Shown here: one piece after another, positions 34,936-43,028 of the stretch
Position numbering within the stretch: position 1 is the stretch's first letter
Layout of the letters: every line of letters starts with the position of its first letter
From: Streptomyces cavernae
GTDB taxonomy: Bacteria; Actinomycetota; Actinomycetes; Streptomycetales; Streptomycetaceae
Length of the DNA: 64,000 bases
Direction: 5' to 3'
Assembly: GCF_004023625.1 (NCBI RefSeq)
Contig: NZ_RPDJ01000037.1
Location: 52,343-116,342, forward strand
The notes under the pieces: model-generated
What the model saw: only the letters and a program-made list of their open reading frames with translations
What the model was told of the DNA's origin: nothing
The model's database searches: none
Translations under genes and position numbers: made by a program

Positions 34936-35772
34936 ATGCCCCAGCACACCTCCGGGCCTGACCGGACGGCGGTTCCCCCCGCCGCCCGCGACAGCGCCCG
35001 GCCGCCCACTCCCTCGTCGCTCGAGGAGCTGTGGCGGTCGTACAAGTCGACGGGCGACGAACGGCTGCGCGAGCAGCTGATCCTGCACTACTCACCGCTG
35101 GTGAAGTACGTGGCGGGGCGCGTGAGCGTGGGGCTGCCGCCCAATGTGGAGCAGGCCGACTTCGTCTCCTCCGGGGTGTTCGGACTCATCGACGCGATCG
35201 AGAAGTTCGACATCGAGAGGGAGATCAAGTTCGAGACGTACGCGATCACCCGGATTCGGGGCGCGATGATCGACGAACTGCGCGCCCTCGACTGGATCCC
35301 GCGCTCCGTGCGCCAGAAGGCGCGCAGTGTGGAACGGGCCTACGCCACCCTGGAGGCGAAGCTGCGGCGCACCCCCTCGGAGAGTGAGGTCGCCGCCGAG
35401 ATGGGGATCGGCCTGGAGGAACTGCACGCAGTCTTCGGCCAGCTGTCCCTGGCGAACGTGGTGGCGCTGGAGGAACTGCTGCACGTCGGCGGCGAGGGCG
35501 GCGAGCGGCTCAGCCTCATGGACACCCTGGAGGACACCGCGGCCGACGACCCCGTGGAGGTGGCCGAGGACCGGGAGCTGCGCCGGTTCCTGGCGCGGGC
35601 GATCAACACGCTGCCCGAACGGGAGAAGACGGTGGTGACCCTGTACTACTACGAGGGCCTCACGCTCGCCGAGATCGGCAATGTGCTCGGGGTGACCGAG
35701 AGCCGGGTAAGCCAGATCCACACCAAGTCGGTACTCCAACTACGCGCCAAGCTTGCCGGGTTCGGACGCTGA
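34936..35772 (+). CDS. whiG: Sporulation sigma factor WhiG
   Basis: FliA-type sigma factor that starts the aerial-hypha-to-spore programme in Streptomyces; 278 residues. Region 2: LILHYSPLVKYVAGRVSVGLPPNVEQADFVSSGVFGLIDAIEKFD, KFETYAITRIRGAMIDELR; region 3: TPSESEVAAEMGI; region 4: LPEREKTVVTLYYYEGLTLAEIGNVLGVTESRVSQIHTK. ATG 34936 gives the expected length; the open frame upstream is not conserved-looking. The 270-bp gap after dprA holds no gene and is probably its promoter region. Confidence 0.96.
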   Translation: MPQHTSGPDRTAVPPAARDSARPPTPSSLEELWRSYKSTGDERLREQLILHYSPLVKYVAGRVSVGLPPNVEQADFVSSGVFGLIDAIEKFDIEREIKFETYAITRIRGAMIDELRALDWIPRSVRQKARSVERAYATLEAKLRRTPSESEVAAEMGIGLEELHAVFGQLSLANVVALEELLHVGGEGGERLSLMDTLEDTAADDPVEVAEDRELRRFLARAINTLPEREKTVVTLYYYEGLTLAEIGNVLGVTESRVSQIHTKSVLQLRAKLAGFGR

Positions 35773-36071
35773 GGTGAGGGCTTCGGCGGGTCGCGGGTGG
35801 TCTGGCCGGGGTGGGTGGTCTGGTTGGGCTCCGGCTGAGGGTTGGCCGGGTTGGTGGTCTGCTCCGGTTCCGGCAGGGGTCTGGTCGGGTGGGCGGTGGT
35901 CTGGTCGGGTTTCCGATGGAGCTTGGCCGGGGGTGCAGGGTTCTGCAGGCGGGACGGGATGGTGCCTTGGCCGGGCCGGGCCTTGGCCGGGCCGGGCCGG
36001 ATCAGGTATGGCTGGGGTTTTGTGGTTGTGTGGCCGGATCCTTTTGTTGTCCGTGTGCGGCGGACACGGTG
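35773..36071. repeat. Strand-asymmetric degenerate repeat tract after whiG
   Basis: About 230 bases strongly rich in G and T on the + strand, built from degenerate copies of GGTGGTCTGGTCGGGT, followed by tandem CCTTGGCCGGGCCGGG units near 35963-35999. No gene is supported; frames on the minus strand encode only Pro/Thr/Gln repeats. The G runs could form quadruplex or R-loop structures. Confidence 0.7.
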
Positions 36072-36102
36072 CCTCCCGCGGTGGGAGGTTCGTCCGTAAA
36101 GT
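36072..36102 (+). promoter_or_regulatory. Inverted repeat and -10 of the TetR gene
   Basis: CCTCCC-5 bp-GGGAGG at 36072-36088, then TAAAGT at 36097-36102, six bases before the GTG start. The geometry fits a leaderless mRNA with an autoregulatory operator over the -35 region; no ribosome site is visible. Confidence 0.45.
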
Positions 36103-36108
36103 AGACGC

Positions 36109-36690
36109 GTGCCAAGGATTCGAGCGGCCTCCGTGGCCGAGCACCGGTCGATGCAGCGCAGCGCCCTGCTGGACGCCGCGCGCTCCCTCCTCTCCGAAGG
36201 CGGCACGGAAGCGCTGACATTCCCCGCGCTCGCCGAGCGCACAGGGCTCGCGCGGTCCTCCGTCTACGAGTACTTCCGCTCCCGGGCCGCCGTGGTCGAG
36301 GAGCTGTGCGAGGTCGACTTCCCCGTCTGGGCGGCCGAGGTCTCGGCGGCGATGGAACAGGCGGACACCCCCGAGGGCAAGGTCGAGGCCTATGTGCGCC
36401 GGCAGCTGACCCTCGTGGGCGACCGGCGGCACCGGGCCGTCGTGGCCATCTCCGCCAGCGAGCTCGACGCCGGGGCCCGTGAGAAGATCCGGGCCGCGCA
36501 CGGCGGGCTCGTCGCGATGGTGGTCGAGGCGCTGAGCGCCATGGGGCACGCCGAGCCGCGCCTCGCCGCGATGCTGCTGCAGGGGGTAGTGGACGCCGCG
36601 GTGCGGCGGATCGAGCTCGGCGCCGCGGAGGAACCCACGGCGATCGCCGAGGCCGCCGTGGCCATGGCACTGCGGGGCGTTCAGGGCTGA
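36109..36690 (+). CDS. TetR/AcrR-family transcriptional regulator
   Basis: 193 residues. N-terminal HTH: ALLDAARSLLSEGGTEALTFPALAERTGLARSSVYEYFRSRAAVVEEL, a complete TetR pattern. C-terminal ligand domain is helical and divergent, so effector and targets are unknown. GTG 36109 sits six bases after a -10-like TAAAGT with no Shine-Dalgarno, suggesting leaderless translation. A TetR gene next to whiG is, as I recall, conserved in Streptomyces. Confidence 0.9.
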   Translation: MPRIRAASVAEHRSMQRSALLDAARSLLSEGGTEALTFPALAERTGLARSSVYEYFRSRAAVVEELCEVDFPVWAAEVSAAMEQADTPEGKVEAYVRRQLTLVGDRRHRAVVAISASELDAGAREKIRAAHGGLVAMVVEALSAMGHAEPRLAAMLLQGVVDAAVRRIELGAAEEPTAIAEAAVAMALRGVQG

Positions 36691-36812
36691 GCCGCGCACA
36701 GCGACCCTCGCCACCGTGCCCCGCCGTCCCCGGGCGTCTGGGGCAGCTGAGCCGCCCACGGCGCCCCGCGGCTCACCACCGTGCCCTGCCGTCTCCGGGC
36801 GCCTGGGGCAAT
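36688..36812. repeat. Imperfect tandem duplication of about 60-65 bp
   Basis: 36711-36745 and 36776-36810 match at 32 of 35 positions, and the preceding bases (TGAGCCGC...) are also repeated. The first copy is intergenic, right after the TetR stop; the second includes the stop region of the M23-type gene. Confidence 0.75.
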
Positions 36813-37468
36813 GGCAGCAGGCGCGACGGGCCCCTGGTCAGCAGCCACGGCGGGAGCAACGAGAGCGGGTTCAGATAGGCCCTCGTCCTGCGCAGGCCCC
36901 AGTGCAGACAGGTGGTTTCGCAGTGGGCCGTGAGGGGCTCCAGCGTGCCCAGGACGGTGCCGGCCATGACCTCCTCGCCCTTACGCACGGAGGCTCGCAC
37001 CGGCTCGTACGTCGTGCGAAGGGGAGGCTCTCCGGTGCTCGCCAGTTCCACCGACACCACGCCCCGGCCCGCCACCCGTCCCGCGAACAGGACCCGGCCG
37101 GGGGCCACGGCGCGAACCGGAGCACCGGCCGGCGCCGCCAGGTCCACACCCCGGTGACCGGGTCCGTAGACGGTCGCCGGGGGATTCCAGCCCCGTAGGA
37201 CCGAGGGCCGTGGCACGAGCGGCCAGGAGCGGCCCACCACCGGGACCCCCGCCCCCGCTTCGGACGGCTGCCCCGCTTCGGACGGCTGCCCCGCCTCGGA
37301 CGGCGGCCCCGTTGCGGACGGCGCGTCAGTTTCCGGTGGCGTGTCCGCCGACGGAGCCGGGGCCGGCGGATCAGCGCCCACCTCCGCGAGGGCGGTCGGA
37401 GTCAGCACCCCCGGCACGGCCGCGGTCAGCAACAGCAGCCGGATCCCCACGCATCGAATCGTTCGCAC
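36773..37468 (-). CDS. Secreted M23 (LytM)-type peptidase-like protein
   Basis: About 231 residues from GTG 37468. N-terminal signal peptide (VGIRLLLLTAAVPGVLTPTALA), a Pro/Ser/Thr/Glu-rich linker with PSEAGQ repeats, then the LytM domain: GPGHRGVDLAAPAGAPV (H-x3-D zinc ligands), GRGVVSVELAS, KGEEVMAGTVLGTL and TCLHWGLRR. In active M23 enzymes the last motif is HxH; here the first His is Cys, so hydrolysis may be lost. Divergent from rpsB. Longer starts up to 37570 are open but would run into the rpsB promoter region and delay the signal peptide. Confidence 0.85.
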   Translation of the reverse strand: MRTIRCVGIRLLLLTAAVPGVLTPTALAEVGADPPAPAPSADTPPETDAPSATGPPSEAGQPSEAGQPSEAGAGVPVVGRSWPLVPRPSVLRGWNPPATVYGPGHRGVDLAAPAGAPVRAVAPGRVLFAGRVAGRGVVSVELASTGEPPLRTTYEPVRASVRKGEEVMAGTVLGTLEPLTAHCETTCLHWGLRRTRAYLNPLSLLPPWLLTRGPSRLLPLPQAPGDGRARW

Positions 37469-37509
37469 GGGAGAAGCGTCCCGTATCTGCGCTGCAAGGG
37501 GGCGGGGCC

Positions 37510-37535
37510 TGTGGACGACCGCCCGGTTGTGGATA
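37510..37535 (-). promoter_or_regulatory. Pair of DnaA-box-like sequences upstream of rpsB
   Basis: On the minus strand TCGTCCACA (37510-37518) matches TTGTCCACA at 8 of 9 and ATATCCACA (37528-37535 and one base on) matches TTATCCACA at 8 of 9, 18 bp apart. They lie between the M23-type gene and rpsB. Function is inferred only. Confidence 0.38.
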
Positions 37536-37741
37536 TCGGCGTCACCCACCCCCTCGCGGGTCCCGTACACTTCTCGTGGCGATCCGGGTCACCGGGTCGA
37601 CTTCGCACGCCCCGACACCGGACCCTCACCAGGCCGGAGTCAGCGCCCCTCGGTCCTTCGCGGCACGGCGCATCAGCGGGCGTCAGGCGCAGGTGCCGTC
37701 CGGTACCCGCGGCACAACCGAGAAACTCAAGGAGAACGGCC

Positions 37742-38668
37742 ATGGCCGTCGTCACGATGCGGGAGCTGCTGGAGAGCGGCGTCCACTTCGGTCACCAGAC
37801 CCGTCGTTGGAACCCGAAGATGAAGCGCTTCATCTTCACCGAGCGCAACGGCATCTACATCATCGACCTGCTCCAGTCGCTGTCGTACATCGACCGCGCC
37901 TACGAGTTCGTCAAGGAGACCGTCGCCCACGGCGGCACGGTCATGTTCGTCGGTACGAAGAAGCAGGCGCAGGAGGCCATCGCCGAGCAGGCCACCCGCG
38001 TCGGCATGCCCTACGTCAACCAGCGCTGGCTGGGCGGCATGCTCACCAACTTCTCCACCGTCTACAAGCGTCTGCAGCGCCTCAAGGAGCTCGAGCAGAT
38101 CGACTTCGAGGACGTGGCCGCCTCCGGCCTCACCAAGAAGGAACTGCTGGTCCTCTCCCGCGAGAAGGCCAAGCTGGAGAAGACCCTCGGTGGTATCCGC
38201 GAGATGCAGAAGGTGCCCAGCGCCGTCTGGATCGTGGACACCAAGAAGGAGCACATCGCCGTTGGTGAGGCCCGGAAGCTGAACATCCCGGTCGTCGCCA
38301 TCCTCGACACCAACTGCGACCCCGACGAGGTCGACTACAAGATCCCGGGCAACGACGACGCGATCCGCTCCGTCACCCTGCTCACCCGCGTGATCGCCGA
38401 CGCCGTCGCCGAGGGCCTCATCGCCCGCTCCGGCGCCGCCGCCGAGGCCAAGGGCGAGAAGGCCGCGGGCGAGCCCCTCGCCGAGTGGGAGCGCGACCTG
38501 CTCGAGGGCGAGAAGAAGGCCGACTCCGAGGACGCAGCCCCCGCCGCTCCGGCTGCCGAGGCCCCCGCTGCCGAGGCTCCGGCCGCCGAGGCTCCGGCCG
38601 CCGAGGCTCCGGCCGCCGAGGCTCCGGCCGCCGAGGCCGAGAAGCCGGCCGACGCCGAGCAGGCCTGA
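37742..38668 (+). CDS. rpsB: 30S ribosomal protein S2 with repeat-expanded tail
   Basis: 308 residues. Conserved S2 core from MRELLESGVHFGHQTRRWNPKM through YVNQRWLGGMLTNF, VDTKKEHIAVGEA and DTNCDPDEVDYKIPGNDDA. The C-terminal 45 residues are an Ala/Pro/Glu tail made of a 15-bp repeat (see repeat). ATG 37742 has AAGGAGAA upstream. Starts the rpsB-tsf-pyrH-frr-cdsA series typical of bacteria. Confidence 0.98.
   Translation: MAVVTMRELLESGVHFGHQTRRWNPKMKRFIFTERNGIYIIDLLQSLSYIDRAYEFVKETVAHGGTVMFVGTKKQAQEAIAEQATRVGMPYVNQRWLGGMLTNFSTVYKRLQRLKELEQIDFEDVAASGLTKKELLVLSREKAKLEKTLGGIREMQKVPSAVWIVDTKKEHIAVGEARKLNIPVVAILDTNCDPDEVDYKIPGNDDAIRSVTLLTRVIADAVAEGLIARSGAAAEAKGEKAAGEPLAEWERDLLEGEKKADSEDAAPAAPAAEAPAAEAPAAEAPAAEAPAAEAPAAEAEKPADAEQA
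38546..38635 (+). repeat. 15-bp in-frame minisatellite at the end of rpsB
   Basis: Six tandem copies of a unit like GCTCCGGCCGCCGAG (APAAE); the last four are identical, the first two differ by synonymous changes. Copy number is likely variable between strains. Confidence 0.9.
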
Positions 38669-38695
38669 GACCGGCACCCCGGTTCGTAGCTCCAC

Positions 38696-38712
38696 GGCCT
38701 GAGTCAGGCCTT
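38696..38712 (+). terminator. Short hairpin between rpsB and tsf
   Basis: GGCCT/AGGCC 5-bp stem with a 5-base loop followed by TT. Weak; more likely an attenuator than a full terminator, given that rpsB and tsf are usually co-transcribed. Confidence 0.4.
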
Positions 38713-38862
38713 GGGGCCGTACGGTCGAAGTGACGGCGGGCGGTGCCGAAAGCGCCGCCCGCCGTTCACCCGCAGCCCGTAGATCTTCGGTGGCCGCCCG
38801 CCAGGTCAACGGCGGACGCCGACTTCGAGACTTCGAACTTTCGAGAAGAGATTTCACAGATC

Positions 38863-39699
38863 ATGGCGAACTACACCGCCGCCGACGTCAAGAAGCTCCG
38901 TGAGCTCACCGGCGCCGGCATGATGGACTGCAAGAAGGCCCTGGACGAGGCCGACGGCAACGTCGAGAAGGCCGTCGAGGAACTGCGCATCAAGGGCCAG
39001 AAGGGCGTCGCCAAGCGTGAGGGCCGCTCCGCCGAGAACGGCGCCGTGGTCTCCATCATCGCCGACGACAACTCCTCCGGCGTCCTCGTCGAGCTGAAGT
39101 GCGAGACGGACTTCGTCGCCAAGGGCGAGAAGTTCCAGGGCGTCGCCACCGCCATCGCCGAGCACGTCGTCAAGACCTCCCCGGCCGACATCGAGGCGCT
39201 GCTCGCCTCCGAGATCGAGCCCGGCAAGACCGTCCAGGCGTACGTGGACGAGGCCAACGCCAACCTGGGCGAGAAGATCGTCCTGGACCGCTTCGCGCAG
39301 TTCGCCGACGGCTACGTGACGGCGTACATGCACCGCACGATGCCCGACCTGCCGCCGCAGATCGGTGTCCTCGTGGAGCTCGACAAGCCGAACGCCGAGG
39401 TGGCCAAGGGCGTGGCCCAGCACATCGCCGCCTTCGCGCCGAAGTACCTCTCCAAGGACGACGTCCCGGCCGAGGTCGTCGAGTCCGAGCGCCGCATCGC
39501 CGAGGAGACCACGCGCGCCGAGGGCAAGCCCGAGGCCGCCATCGCGAAGATCGTCGAGGGTCGCCTCAACGGCTTCTTCAAGGACGCCACGCTGCTCGGC
39601 CAGCCGTACGCGCTCGACAACAAGAAGTCGGTCCAGAAGGTCCTGGACGAGGCCGGTGTCACCCTGAAGCGCTTCACGCGGATCAAGGTCGGCATCTGA
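38863..39699 (+). CDS. tsf: Translation elongation factor Ts
   Basis: Nucleotide exchange factor for EF-Tu, 278 residues. MANYTAADVKKLRELTGAGMMDCKKALDEADGN carries the TDVPK/GAGMMDCK-type signature; VELKCETDFVAK is the second family motif. ATG 38863 gives the normal N-terminus. The leader has several TTCGA direct repeats (38822-38845). Confidence 0.98.
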   Translation: MANYTAADVKKLRELTGAGMMDCKKALDEADGNVEKAVEELRIKGQKGVAKREGRSAENGAVVSIIADDNSSGVLVELKCETDFVAKGEKFQGVATAIAEHVVKTSPADIEALLASEIEPGKTVQAYVDEANANLGEKIVLDRFAQFADGYVTAYMHRTMPDLPPQIGVLVELDKPNAEVAKGVAQHIAAFAPKYLSKDDVPAEVVESERRIAEETTRAEGKPEAAIAKIVEGRLNGFFKDATLLGQPYALDNKKSVQKVLDEAGVTLKRFTRIKVGI

Positions 39700-39812
39700 G
39701 TCCGTACGGCGATCGACGCGCGACCCGGATAGGGTCGACAACAAGTCGTCTGCGTCGTTCGCGTATGCCGTCACGCAGACGCGCGTGACGGACGACAGCA
39801 GATCTGACGAGG

Positions 39813-39866
39813 AGGCCATTGCCGCGCATGGGATGCCAACAACACCCACCGGCAATGGCCTTCTTC
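39813..39866 (+). terminator. Large-loop hairpin between tsf and pyrH
   Basis: Perfect 12-bp arms AGGCCATTGCCG (39813-39824) and CGGCAATGGCCT (39850-39861), a 25-base loop, then TCTTC. It lies 38 bases before pyrH, so it may be the tsf terminator or a pyrH leader element. Confidence 0.65.
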
Positions 39867-39898
39867 GTATGTGCGACACGTAAAGAGGCGAGATCTCC

Positions 39899-40657
39899 AT
39901 GACCACCAAGGCCGACAAGAGCGACGCCGGCAAAGTACGCGGCCGATTTCTGCTGAAGCTCTCCGGAGAGGCGTTCTCCGGGGGCGGGGGACTGGGCGTC
40001 GACCCCGATGTGGTGCACAAGATCGCCCGTGAGGTGGCCGCCGTGGTACGCGACGGCGCCCAGATCGCGGTCGTCATCGGCGGCGGCAACTTCTTCCGCG
40101 GCGCTGAACTGCAGGTACGCGGCATGGACCGGGCCCGCTCCGACTACATGGGCATGCTCGGCACGGTGATGAACTGCCTCGCCCTCCAGGACTTCCTGGA
40201 GAAGGAGGGCATCCAATCGCGTGTGCAGACCGCCATCACGATGGGGCAGGTCGCCGAGCCCTACATCCCGCTGCGCGCCGTACGGCACCTGGAGAAGGGC
40301 CGCGTGGTCATCTTCGGCGCCGGTATGGGCATGCCGTACTTCTCCACCGACACCACCGCGGCCCAGCGCGCCCTGGAGATCGACGCCGAAGCCCTGCTGA
40401 TGGGGAAGAACGGCGTGGACGGGGTCTACGACTCCGACCCCAAGACCAACCCCGAGGCCGTCAAGTTCGACTCGCTGAGCTACGGCGAGGTCATCACCCG
40501 CGACCTCAAGGTCGCCGACATGACCGCCATCACGCTGTGCCGCGACAACAAGCTTCCGATCCTCGTCTTCGAGCTCCTGTCGGAGGGCAATATCGCTCGG
40601 GCCGTCAAGGGTGAGAAGATCGGCACACTCGTGGGTGACCAAGGCAGCCGGTCCTGA
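39899..40657 (+). CDS. pyrH: UMP kinase PyrH
   Basis: Hexameric bacterial UMP kinase, 252 residues. FLLKLSGEAFSGG, VVIGGGNFFRG, DYMGMLGTVMNCLALQD, GAGMGMPYFSTDTTAAQRALE and LLMGKNGVDGVYDSDP are diagnostic of the amino-acid-kinase fold of PyrH. ATG 39899. Allosteric control by GTP/UTP is known for the family. Confidence 0.98.
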   Translation: MTTKADKSDAGKVRGRFLLKLSGEAFSGGGGLGVDPDVVHKIAREVAAVVRDGAQIAVVIGGGNFFRGAELQVRGMDRARSDYMGMLGTVMNCLALQDFLEKEGIQSRVQTAITMGQVAEPYIPLRAVRHLEKGRVVIFGAGMGMPYFSTDTTAAQRALEIDAEALLMGKNGVDGVYDSDPKTNPEAVKFDSLSYGEVITRDLKVADMTAITLCRDNKLPILVFELLSEGNIARAVKGEKIGTLVGDQGSRS

Positions 40658-40906
40658 CGGGAAGCGAGCCCGTGCGGGCCGACCTAGGACGGGAACGACC
40701 GTGAACGGGAAGGACCGTGGACGGGATCACCCGGTCCCGGACGACCGTGACCGGGGACCGCCCCCTGTCGGGGGACGGACCTGACCGGGGGATGGACAAT
40801 GTCCTGCCGGTCGGGAACCGTGCAGAAAGAAGACGCGACGCAGCCGGCCGCCGACCCCGACCAGGAACAGCTGCCGGGCCTTACTCAAGACACGCAGGAG
40901 CAAGTG

Positions 40907-41464
40907 GTGATCGAAGAGACCCTCCTCGAGGCCGAGGAGAAGATGGAGAAGGCCGTCGTGGTCGCCAAGGAGGACTTCGCCGCGATCCGCACCGGTCGTG
41001 CGCACCCGGCGATGTTCAACAAGATCGTGGCCGACTACTACGGTGCACTGACGCCGATCAACCAGCTGGCCTCGTTCTCCGTGCCGGAGCCGCGCATGGC
41101 CGTGGTGACCCCGTTCGACAAGAGCGCCCTGCGCAACATCGAGCAGGCCATCCGCGACAGCGACCTGGGCGTCAACCCCAGCAACGACGGCAACATCATC
41201 CGAGTGGTGTTCCCGGAGCTCACCGAGGAACGCCGCCGCGAGTACATCAAGGTCGCCAAGACCAAGGGCGAGGACGCCAAGGTCTCGATCCGCTCCGTCC
41301 GCCGCAAGGCCAAGGACGCCATCGACAAGCTGGTCAAGGACGGCGAGGTCGGCGAGGACGAGGGACGCCGCGCCGAGAAGGAGCTCGACGACACCACCGC
41401 GAAGTACGTCGCCCAGGTGGACGAGCTGCTCAAGCACAAGGAAGCCGAGCTGCTCGAGGTCTGA
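40907..41464 (+). CDS. frr: Ribosome recycling factor
   Basis: 185 residues, the standard length: MIEETLLEAEEKMEKAVVVAKEDFAAIRTGRAHPAMF, VTPFDKSALRNIEQAIRDSDLGVNPSNDG, LTEERRREYIKVAK. GTG 40907 has AGGAG six bases upstream; the frame is open to 40799 but that extension is not part of RRF. The 250-bp gap after pyrH contains degenerate GACGGGA/GACCGTG simple sequence and no gene. Confidence 0.97.
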   Translation: MIEETLLEAEEKMEKAVVVAKEDFAAIRTGRAHPAMFNKIVADYYGALTPINQLASFSVPEPRMAVVTPFDKSALRNIEQAIRDSDLGVNPSNDGNIIRVVFPELTEERRREYIKVAKTKGEDAKVSIRSVRRKAKDAIDKLVKDGEVGEDEGRRAEKELDDTTAKYVAQVDELLKHKEAELLEV

Positions 41465-42669
41465 TGAACGACTCTTCCTGGGGGGCGCCGCAAGCCGGGT
41501 ACTGGGTGCCGTCCGACCAGGGACCTGTCCGGGGGGCTGCCCCGGCGGGTCCCGCGTACGATGCGCAGGAGGTGCTGCGTCCTTCGGAGACCCAGCCCAT
41601 GCCCGCCGTACCCGACGTACCCGCCGGTGGAGACCAGGATGACCACCAGGGGGCCGCACGGCACGGCGGTGGCCCCCTGTACCGCGACGAGACGCCGCCG
41701 ACAGCCCCCTACGGGGACGCGACCTACGGGGACGCGGCCCCGCCGACGCCCTACGGGGACGGCTCCCAGCCGCACCCGCAGCCCTACGGGAACGCCTCGC
41801 AGAAGCCGGAGCCCATGCCGAGCGCACCACAGCCCGCCCCCGCACCGCAGAAGAAGAGCGCGGGCCGTGACCTGGGCGCGGCGATAGGAGTCGGCGTCGG
41901 GCTCGGCGCGGTGATCGTCGCCTCGCTCTTCGTCGTCAAGGCGGTCTTCGTCGGCGTCGTGGCGGTCGCCGTGGTCGTGGGGCTGTGGGAGCTGACCTCA
42001 CGGCTGCAGGAACGCAAGGACATCAAGGCGCCCCTGGTCCCGCTGGCGCTCGGCGGGGCGGCCATGGTCGTCGCCGGGTACGTGCGGGGCGCCGAGGGCG
42101 CCTGGGTGGCGATGGCGCTCACCGCGCTGGCGGTGCTGGTCTGGCGGATGACGGAACCGCCGGAGAACTATCTCAGGGACGTCACGGCCGGGGTGTTCGC
42201 CGCCTTCTACGTGCCGTTCCTGGCCACGTTCGTGGCGATGATGCTGACCGCGGACGACGGCCCGTGGCGGGTGCTCACCTTCTTCGTACTGACGGTGCTC
42301 AGCGACACCGGTGCCTACGCCGTCGGCTGGCGCTTCGGCAAGCACAAGCTCGCCCCGCGCATCAGCCCCGGAAAGACCTGGGAGGGCTTGCTCGGCGCGA
42401 TCACCTTCGCGATGGTGGCGGGAGCCGTCTGCCTGGAGTTCCTGATCGACGACGGATCGTGGTGGCAGGGCCTCGTCCTCGGTCTCGCGGTGGCGGCCAC
42501 CGCCACCCTGGGCGACCTCGGCGAATCCATGATCAAGCGTGACCTGGGCATCAAGGACATGGGCACGTTGCTGCCCGGCCACGGCGGGATCATGGACCGC
42601 CTGGACTCCCTGCTGCCGACTGCGCCGGTGGTCTGGTCGCTGATGGTGCTGTTCGTGGGAACCGGTTGA
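41464..42669 (+). CDS. cdsA: Phosphatidate cytidylyltransferase CdsA
   Basis: Integral membrane enzyme making CDP-diacylglycerol; 401 residues. A disordered N-terminus (about 130 residues, Pro/Gly/Tyr-rich with repeated PYGD/PYGN units) precedes about eight membrane segments. SDTGAYAVGWRFGKHKLAPRISPGKTWEG and GDLGESMIKRDLGIKDMGTLLPGHGGIMDRLDS are the family signatures with the catalytic metal-binding acids. ATG overlaps the frr stop by one base. The N-terminal extension is unusual outside Actinobacteria. Confidence 0.95.
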   Translation: MNDSSWGAPQAGYWVPSDQGPVRGAAPAGPAYDAQEVLRPSETQPMPAVPDVPAGGDQDDHQGAARHGGGPLYRDETPPTAPYGDATYGDAAPPTPYGDGSQPHPQPYGNASQKPEPMPSAPQPAPAPQKKSAGRDLGAAIGVGVGLGAVIVASLFVVKAVFVGVVAVAVVVGLWELTSRLQERKDIKAPLVPLALGGAAMVVAGYVRGAEGAWVAMALTALAVLVWRMTEPPENYLRDVTAGVFAAFYVPFLATFVAMMLTADDGPWRVLTFFVLTVLSDTGAYAVGWRFGKHKLAPRISPGKTWEGLLGAITFAMVAGAVCLEFLIDDGSWWQGLVLGLAVAATATLGDLGESMIKRDLGIKDMGTLLPGHGGIMDRLDSLLPTAPVVWSLMVLFVGTG

Positions 42670-42707
42670 CCTGGCCGCGCCCGGCCTGACCTGGGTGTCT
42701 GTACAGA

Positions 42708-42743
42708 GGGGCTCGCTGTCCCACAGGACGGCGGGCCCCTTCT
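42708..42743 (+). terminator. Terminator after cdsA
   Basis: Fourteen-bp stem with two G-T pairs (GGGGCTCGCTGTCC/GGACGGCGGGCCCC), CACA loop, then TTCT. Likely end of the translation-lipid operon. Confidence 0.82.
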
Positions 42744-42775
42744 GCGCGCGTCGGCCGGCAGGTATGGTCCCGCCC

Positions 42776-42952
42776 ATGAGTCGGGCACGCCTGGGCCAGG
42801 ACGGGAGATACCACGGCGAACTGCCGTGCCGATGGTGCGACGCGCTCATCGACCAGGCCGGACGGCGAAAACCACGCCTCTACTGCCGCCCCTCCCACCG
42901 CTGGAAGACCTACGGAGGGTGGGTCGTCGGAGTGGTCGGCGGTCTGTTCTGA
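42776..42952 (+). CDS. Small Cys/Trp-rich protein, function unknown (58 aa)
   Basis: MSRARLGQDGRYHGELPCRWCDALIDQ... with CRWC, a later Cys in RLYCRPSHRWKTY and a hydrophobic end (GGWVVGVVGGLF). The CxxC plus Cys/His pattern resembles the short zinc-ribbon-like proteins that Actinobacteria carry in many copies. ATG 42776; no strong ribosome site. Its position between a clear terminator and rlmN, and its pattern, support a real gene. Confidence 0.65.
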   Translation: MSRARLGQDGRYHGELPCRWCDALIDQAGRRKPRLYCRPSHRWKTYGGWVVGVVGGLF

Positions 42953-43028
42953 GCCGTGGCCGGACGTCCGGCCACGGGAAAGCCGCGGGCGTGGGTCACC
43001 GGAATCGATCTGAGACACTTGACGGGCC

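Noticed and set aside
35649..36759. Minus-strand Pro/Thr-rich frames across the repeat tract after whiG
   Set aside because: They arise from simple repeats, overlap whiG or the TetR gene, and have no start signal.
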